Below, one piece after another: positions 33,309 to 38,198 of a DNA stretch of 38,198 nucleotides; positions within the stretch are counted from its first letter, which is position 1, and every line of letters begins with the position of its first letter. A model generated the notes under the pieces. It worked only from the letters and a program-made list of their open reading frames with translations. It was not told the DNA's origin and did no database searches. The position numbers and the translations under genes are program-made. This stretch comes from Bacteriovorax stolpii. GTDB lineage: Bacteria; Bdellovibrionota; Bacteriovoracia; Bacteriovoracales; Bacteriovoracaceae. The stretch is from the NCBI GenBank assembly GCA_945883845.1, contig CAMCYI010000029.1, positions 1-38,198 of the forward strand, in the 5' to 3' direction.

Positions 33309-33999
33309 CGATTTTTTCTCTGTATGAAAATTTCACTTCAGGATGCTCGAGTGCGAAGATCTTGAGACCTTGATTGCGGAGTTTGCACGCCGGGCATTTC
33401 AGACAACCCTCTTTTTCAATTCCTTCGTAACACGTAACAGTCGTCTCGAGTAAATACTCAATCACACCCAGTTCAAATCCAAGTTCCATCGTCTGCTTTT
33501 TGTTCATGCTGACAAGTGGAGTGCGGATTTCAAAAGTTGAATCAGCGAGATCAAGTCGAAGAGCAGACTGAATCAGGTTCATGTACTCGCGTGAGCAGTC
33601 TCTGTAACCTGAGTTTGATCCTTCAAGTTCCATCACACCCATGTAGATGCACTTAGCACCGAGAGAATGGGCATGAATGCTTGCTACGCGGGCCATGAGT
33701 CCGTTGCGACCGACAACGAGTGTATTGGGAGCTTCGCCTTTCTTGTGCTCAATTTTTTTATCAGAACCGATGAGCGCACTCTCAGTGATCTTAGAAAGAC
33801 AACTCAGATCGAGCTCCACATGATCGACACCATAGTGGGCACTTATCTTTAGCGAGCGATCGAGTTCGATCGAGTGGCGCTGATTATAAGAAAAAGAAAC
33901 GGAAAGAATTTCAGAAGCACCAAACTCTTTGATTGCGAGTGCCAGGCACAAACTAGAATCCATACCACCGGAATGAACAACGACAGCCTTCTTCTTCAC
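33292..33999 (-). CDS. queC: 7-cyano-7-deazaguanine synthase
   Basis: 235 residues from the GTG at 33999, which overlaps the galE stop (TAGTG); the frame extends to a GTG at 34023 inside galE, but the product then carries a non-family N-terminus. The ATP pyrophosphatase loop is VVHSGGMDSS; GRNGLMARVA and GYRDCSREY are conserved; zinc is held by four cysteines in CYEGIEKEGCLKCPACKLRN. It makes preQ0 for queuosine or 7-deazaguanine DNA modification. It is coupled to galE, an unusual partner; no other queuosine gene is in view. Confidence 0.93.
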   Translation of the reverse strand: MKKKAVVVHSGGMDSSLCLALAIKEFGASEILSVSFSYNQRHSIELDRSLKISAHYGVDHVELDLSCLSKITESALIGSDKKIEHKKGEAPNTLVVGRNGLMARVASIHAHSLGAKCIYMGVMELEGSNSGYRDCSREYMNLIQSALRLDLADSTFEIRTPLVSMNKKQTMELGFELGVIEYLLETTVTCYEGIEKEGCLKCPACKLRNQGLKIFALEHPEVKFSYREKIVNLIA

Positions 34000-34973
34000 T
34001 AGTACGTTCTCTTCTTTTCCCACTCGTAGGCGGTCTTGATGATGAAGCTCAGGTCATCATACTTCGGCTTCCAGCCGAGGACTTTCAGGATTTTTTCAAC
34101 CCTAGACGTGAGTGATGGGGCATCACCGGCACGGCGGGCAGCTTCGGTTACCTTGAAATCAACTCCTGATATTTTCTTAACAAGAGAGACAACTTCTTTA
34201 ACTGAGAAACCGTGGCCGTAACCACAGTTCATGATTTCAGATTTTCCACCGGCCTTGAGATAATTCAAAGCTGCGATATGAGCATCCGCGAGATCTGTCA
34301 CGTGAATGTAATCACGAATACATGTTCCGTCTTTTGTTGGATAGTCTGTGCCGAAAATATAAAGTTCATTGCGTTTCCCGGCCGCAGCTTCACAAGCTGA
34401 CTTGATCAAGTGAGTAGCACCTGGGAACGATTGTCCTACTCTCCCCTCTGGGTCTGCACCAGAAACGTTAAAGTAGCGAAGAGCTACAAACTTGAAATCG
34501 CGATTAGAAAAAGAAGAGTCTTGAAGCATCTGTTCAGTCATGAGTTTAGAATGACCATATGGATTCAACGGACCCACTGGAGTTTCTTCGCTGCAGATGC
34601 CGGAATCTGCATTTCCATAGACAGCAGCAGTTGATGAGAAAATAAAATTCGGAATATTATATTTAAGACAAAGAGAAACAAGACGATGTGAATTTATCGT
34701 ATTGTTCTGATAGTACTCCATCGGCTTCGATACACTTTCCGGAACAACGATGCTACCTGCGAAGTGAAAGACAGCTTCAAACTTCGAAGTTTGCATCAGG
34801 GTTTCTAATTCTGAATTTGCGATATCCATCTCAATGAGTTTTCCGGCCTTCACGGCCTGACGATGCCCCGAGCTCAGATTATCAACAACTGTAATTTCAT
34901 GTCCGGCCGCACTCAGTGCAAGCACAACATGCGAACCAATATATCCAGCGCCACCAGTAACCAAAATACGCAT
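33999..34973 (-). CDS. galE: UDP-glucose 4-epimerase
   Basis: 324 residues, slightly short but complete. The NAD site is VTGGAGYIGSHVV; the catalytic set is Ser113/Ser114/Thr115 (FSSTAAVYGN), Tyr139 and Lys143 (YGHSKLMTEQ). HFAGSIVVPESVSKPMEYY and RYFNVSGADPEGR are GalE hallmarks. It interconverts UDP-glucose and UDP-galactose for surface glycans. AGGA five bases before ATG, seven bases after the YwqK-like gene stop, and translationally coupled to queC. Confidence 0.95.
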   Translation of the reverse strand: MRILVTGGAGYIGSHVVLALSAAGHEITVVDNLSSGHRQAVKAGKLIEMDIANSELETLMQTSKFEAVFHFAGSIVVPESVSKPMEYYQNNTINSHRLVSLCLKYNIPNFIFSSTAAVYGNADSGICSEETPVGPLNPYGHSKLMTEQMLQDSSFSNRDFKFVALRYFNVSGADPEGRVGQSFPGATHLIKSACEAAAGKRNELYIFGTDYPTKDGTCIRDYIHVTDLADAHIAALNYLKAGGKSEIMNCGYGHGFSVKEVVSLVKKISGVDFKVTEAARRAGDAPSLTSRVEKILKVLGWKPKYDDLSFIIKTAYEWEKKRTY

Positions 34974-34980
34974 ATGAATC

Positions 34981-35859
34981 CTAGAGTTCTTCTTTCATGA
35001 GTTTATTCTTTGAGAATGTTCTCTTCCTGACCACAGTTCCATCGTCGTCAAAAAAAGTGCTTATTCCCTCGAGATCACCCCTCTTATCATAGTTTTCCTG
35101 GGATGATAACTGTCCGTTCTCGTGGTAACGCTTCACTTCACCTACGTAGAATTCCTTGGACCAAGAGCCGGCTGGAACCAATTGTGCTTCTTCCTGAAGC
35201 TTTCCGTTCTTCCAGTATTTCTTACGTCCGAGAATGAAATTGGCCCCCTCTGGGATGAAATTAGACTCAGTTTTCAGGCGGTTTTCAGTGAAGTATTCCT
35301 TCTCCCAGACTGGCTTTTCGTCTTTTTCAAACGAATCGGCAGAGAGTGTTCCGTCCTCGTGATAGATCGTCGTCTTCTTTACGTTACCTTCAAGCGTCAT
35401 TTTCTCTTTGAGTTTTCCGCTCGAAAAATATGTTTCGAGGTATACGATCACGCCGTCTTTATAGATAACCTTTCGTGCCACTTCGCTCTTAAAGTTCTTG
35501 AAGATGATTTCATGTGGCTTCTCAAATCCACAAAACTTCTTATCCTGGTCTGTGAAAGCAACTTTTCCGCAGGTGATTCTTTCGACATCGCCATAGTCAT
35601 TGAAAGTAATTTCCATCGATGGCTCATACTTCGGTGATTCGAACCAGGCAATGCTTGAAACTTTGCCATCGTAGAAAGTCTTTTGAAGACCGTCTTGCTT
35701 ACCGGCCTTGATTTGAAACTCTTTGATTGGTGTGCCCTGAAAGGTCGTGCACTTCACGAGACCAGTCTTACCTTCCCATGTAGGCTTGCCTTTATACGTG
35801 CAGACTTCTGCGCTGAACGCAGAAAATGAAACGAGAGCTAATAAAAAAGCGATTTTCAT
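34981..35859 (-). CDS. Exported YwqK/MORN-2 repeat protein
   Basis: 292 residues with signal peptide MKIAFLLALVSFSAFSAEV. The body is made of repeated strand-turn-strand units, such as TIYHEDGTLSADSFEKDEKP, KYWKNGKLQEEAQLV, RYHENGQLSSQENYDKRG and TFFDDDGTVVRKRTF, the pattern of MORN-2 or YwqK proteins (xxYxxGxLxxxxxYxxG). The label antitoxin that such proteins often receive has little support, and no toxin is adjacent. Start overlaps the cytochrome gene stop (ATGA), so it is co-expressed with the di-heme cytochrome. Confidence 0.85.
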   Translation of the reverse strand: MKIAFLLALVSFSAFSAEVCTYKGKPTWEGKTGLVKCTTFQGTPIKEFQIKAGKQDGLQKTFYDGKVSSIAWFESPKYEPSMEITFNDYGDVERITCGKVAFTDQDKKFCGFEKPHEIIFKNFKSEVARKVIYKDGVIVYLETYFSSGKLKEKMTLEGNVKKTTIYHEDGTLSADSFEKDEKPVWEKEYFTENRLKTESNFIPEGANFILGRKKYWKNGKLQEEAQLVPAGSWSKEFYVGEVKRYHENGQLSSQENYDKRGDLEGISTFFDDDGTVVRKRTFSKNKLMKEEL

Positions 35860-37226
35860 AGGGTTTTCAGATACTCAATGAGCTCAAGTTTATTTTCGTG
35901 AGTGAGCTTCTTAAATGATTCGAAGTAGTGACCTTGATTGGACTGGCCGTGCTTTTGAGTGTTGTAAACTCTGCGAGACACGAGATCGACCGTTGAAATT
36001 TTTGTCAGACCCAACTTCGTTTCATCAAAACGATCTTTCTCACCAGCATTCTTCAGAGAGAATTTCTTCGGACGAGAAGTTGGATCACTTAGGAGATCGT
36101 ACACTGTTGGTACCGAAGCATTGTGCAGATACGGGAAGCGAGCCCAGATACCCCAGAGTTTCGGAGCAACATATCCGTGCTCCGTTTTTCTCCAAGATTG
36201 AATCACATCGTTTAACGGATTGATTGAAATCAAATCGTAAAGCTGATCCGTCAAAGCATCGAGACGCTCAGAATCTGTTTTAATAACCTGAAGCTTGATG
36301 TGCTTTGAAGCTGTGTAGATCGGATGTCCCTCGAGATCTCGCATGTGATCCCCGTGACAGCCCTGACATGATTGAGCGTAAATCTTCTCACCGGCAGCAG
36401 CTTTAGTGCGTTCAATTGTGAATGGATAATTGGGAGAAAGAAATTCTCCTAAGTAATTTTCAGCTTTATGAACAGTGTCGTAGTACTCACGAACATTCTC
36501 CGGAGTCTGACCGGCATACAGTTCAACTGCAATCGCCCATCCACCGAGCTCGCCATTACCTTCTCCGTCCCAGAAGGAACCAGACTTACGTTTTTCCCCA
36601 TAGCCCCAGAGATGCGGAACTTTAACCTGACCTTTCTTAAAATCGGCCGGTAAAGTCACACCTTGAATTTTATAAAACCATGAACGAATCAACCCCGTAG
36701 AAACAAGTCCCTGAGTTTCGTTTGAAATTTTTGGATTACCAAGACCCTGCGTGAATTCCATTGCACGATCATGGAGCTCTTTAAACTTCGGATTATTGTG
36801 AGGCACTGCCCCCCAGAATTTCATCGCGAGAGAAGCATCCATTCCAACCTGACCAACATCGATATTTTTATTTCCAAGACCAATGATGAACTGGCCAGCA
36901 GCTTTACCCGAGTGACAGGCCACACAGCCCATGACTCCAACCTGCATTCCTTCATAAGGTTCATTGAAGAGACCTTTGATCTCTTTGTTCTGAACAATCA
37001 TTCCCCAACGCTGATACAACGGCCCCAGGTCACCAGTGCCAATTCCAATTTTCTTCATCGAATCGTACAAACGAATCATGTCCGGCGAAATCGCCATCCC
37101 ACGACCTTTGTAATAAAAATTCAAATTACCAAACGCTTTGGTCGCTTCAACATGTCGTTCTTGACGGACATCCTGAGCAAAGAGAGGGAGGGTAACAATC
37201 AGAGTTAAAAGAAGGAATTTTTTCAT
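35856..37226 (-). CDS. Di-heme cytochrome c (periplasmic oxidoreductase)
   Basis: 456 residues from ATG 37226 (a TTG six bases further upstream is possible). Signal peptide MKKFLLLTLIVTLPLFAQ. Two heme sites: CVACH (Cys101, Cys104, His105) and CQGCH (Cys287, Cys290, His291). Late YLHNASVPTVYDLLSDPTSR resembles the distal region of RoxA-like and peroxidase-like di-heme cytochromes. The distance between hemes (about 185 residues) fits that class. It may be an oxygenase or peroxidase rather than a simple electron carrier, but MauG-type Tyr/His ligands cannot be judged by eye. It heads an operon with the YwqK-like, galE and queC genes. Confidence 0.88.
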   Translation of the reverse strand: MKKFLLLTLIVTLPLFAQDVRQERHVEATKAFGNLNFYYKGRGMAISPDMIRLYDSMKKIGIGTGDLGPLYQRWGMIVQNKEIKGLFNEPYEGMQVGVMGCVACHSGKAAGQFIIGLGNKNIDVGQVGMDASLAMKFWGAVPHNNPKFKELHDRAMEFTQGLGNPKISNETQGLVSTGLIRSWFYKIQGVTLPADFKKGQVKVPHLWGYGEKRKSGSFWDGEGNGELGGWAIAVELYAGQTPENVREYYDTVHKAENYLGEFLSPNYPFTIERTKAAAGEKIYAQSCQGCHGDHMRDLEGHPIYTASKHIKLQVIKTDSERLDALTDQLYDLISINPLNDVIQSWRKTEHGYVAPKLWGIWARFPYLHNASVPTVYDLLSDPTSRPKKFSLKNAGEKDRFDETKLGLTKISTVDLVSRRVYNTQKHGQSNQGHYFESFKKLTHENKLELIEYLKTL

Positions 37227-37319
37227 TCCCAAACGCTACCAAAGTGAATGGCGATGTTAAAGGCTTGAGAGTAAATGCAAGAATACCCGACAAGAAAGAT
37301 CAGGCACCTTTACAAAAGT

Positions 37320-37814
37320 CTAATCATTCGAGAACTCTGCAATATCATCTTTTATATTTGGAAACATTTTTTGCAGCTCAGATCGTGGTTTTATATGGAA
37401 ATTCTGCAATTCAAACCCTGGAGAGACGGTACACCCCAGCAAAGCCCAGTCGTCTTTTGCAGGATTCAATAATTTCGTCCCTTGCCAAATATTCTTTGGG
37501 ACTATGACTTGGGGATGATGTCCTTCAAAAATATTTCCACTTAATATGATCTTTTTCGATTCTCCATTTACGATTTGAAGCATTTCGACTGGCGAGCCTG
37601 CATAAAAATGAAAAATTTCATCTTGATCTACCGCATGTAGAGCTGAAAAACTAAATTCGGTAATTAAGTAATAAATGGCCGTACATTCAGATTTTACACC
37701 GAGCTCATCACTATTAACCATACGTGTAGACCTAAAGGTTTCACGATAAAATCCCCCCTCTTCAGGCAGAGGAACAAGATCCAAAATTCTAATAACATCC
37801 TCAAAAGTTTTCAT
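37320..37814 (-). CDS. Cupin protein (DUF985)
   Basis: 164 residues. Family features are all present: LDLVPLPEEGGFYRETFRST, AIYYLIT, FSALHAVDQDEIFHFYAGSP, LQIVNGES and a late LLGCTVSPGFELQNFHI. These small cupins bind a metal or sugar-like ligand; the enzymatic role is not settled. It is monocistronic, divergent from the last glycosyltransferase. Confidence 0.92.
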   Translation of the reverse strand: MKTFEDVIRILDLVPLPEEGGFYRETFRSTRMVNSDELGVKSECTAIYYLITEFSFSALHAVDQDEIFHFYAGSPVEMLQIVNGESKKIILSGNIFEGHHPQVIVPKNIWQGTKLLNPAKDDWALLGCTVSPGFELQNFHIKPRSELQKMFPNIKDDIAEFSND

Positions 37815-37923
37815 CGAATCTCCAATTTTTCATCCTCAGATACGTAACAATATAGCATATTGGAAAACTTCGAGAATAAGAGTTTACGTAGCCTACATGT
37901 AGTCACGCAGCTATCATATTTGA

Positions 37924-38198
37924 ATGAAAACAGTTTGTTTCTTTAATACGAATAAGGCTTGGGGCGGCGGGGAAAAGTGGCATCTTACGACGGCAAAAGA
38001 ACTCGAGCGTCGCGGCTACAAGTCCATACTCGTTACTCACGTCCATTCTCAACTGAAACTGAAAGCAATTAACGAGCGATTGGATGTTTATCCATTCAAC
38101 ATCGGCAACCTCAGTTTCCTGAACCCACTTAAAATTTTTGTCATGGCCTTGTTCCTCAAAACGAAGAAAGTCGACGCCATTATCTGTAATCTTCCGGC
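37924..38198 (+). CDS. Glycosyltransferase, GT4-like, 3' end beyond window
   Basis: 91 complete codons from ATG 37924 run open to the right edge. MKTVCFFNTNKAWGGGEKWH is the acceptor-side beginning of group 1 (GT4) glycosyltransferases, with the GGGEKW glycine loop; KELERRGYKSILVTH and DAIICNLP continue the Rossmann pattern. It fits the nearby envelope glycan genes. No ribosome site is seen, and TATCAT (37912-37917) ends six bases before the ATG. The donor domain lies outside the window. Confidence 0.8.
   Translation, partial: MKTVCFFNTNKAWGGGEKWHLTTAKELERRGYKSILVTHVHSQLKLKAINERLDVYPFNIGNLSFLNPLKIFVMALFLKTKKVDAIICNLP

Noticed and set aside
34981..35859. Toxin-antitoxin system suggested by the YwqK family name
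   Set aside because: The protein has a signal peptide and no toxin gene is adjacent; the antitoxin label is not supported here.

Overview
The window is chromosomal DNA of moderate GC from a flagellated Gram-negative bacterium. The gene content and order fit the Bdellovibrionota, most likely a Bacteriovorax/Peredibacter-like lineage: an M50 protease-scpA-scpB-pseudouridine synthase run, trmB-dnaG-rpoD, a short flagellin, many signal-peptide outer-membrane proteins without clear families, and a SWIM-SNF2 helicase. The lineage is an inference from content; no marker was compared with a database. I saw no insertion sequence, prophage or CRISPR array.

Layout. 1-589: 5' part of an RCC1-repeat exported protein (minus). 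590-1164: non-coding, holding a decayed C-terminal fragment of an M24 aminopeptidase. 1165-5544: a tight sensory cassette (receiver protein, YfiR-family periplasmic protein, CHASE8-type histidine kinase, TonB-dependent receptor). 5734-7921: a persulfide/sulfide detoxification locus with an ArsR-rhodanese fusion regulator divergent from a persulfide dioxygenase, a rhodanese and a DUF2892 membrane protein; the shared operator and both promoters can be read. 8258-8334: initiator tRNA-fMet with promoter and terminator. 8507-10547: small unknown proteins and an RMD1/DUF155 protein. 10642-14625: chromosome segregation operon (M50 protease, scpA, scpB, rluB). 14760-18240: Nudix hydrolase, a pair of SH3-like/beta-barrel envelope proteins, then three small genes behind a near-consensus sigma-28 promoter. 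18326-20602: sugar aminotransferase (minus) and flagellin with a structured leader containing a mini-ORF. 20695-25051: trmB-dnaG-rpoD. 25089-30344: outer-membrane protein, SNF2 helicase and PQQ-type sugar dehydrogenase. 30345-38198: envelope polysaccharide genes (two glycosyltransferases, galE, the start of a third glycosyltransferase), queC, a YwqK-like repeat protein, a di-heme cytochrome c and a DUF985 cupin.

How the genes work together. The first cassette looks like a signal route from an outer-membrane receptor through a periplasmic YfiR-like protein to a histidine kinase and a stand-alone receiver; this differs from the classic YfiR-YfiN route to cyclic-di-GMP. The sulfur locus is a self-contained sensor/effector unit. 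The middle of the window is housekeeping (segregation, replication, transcription). Several messages appear to lack leaders, and one small-gene cluster appears to belong to the late flagellar regulon.
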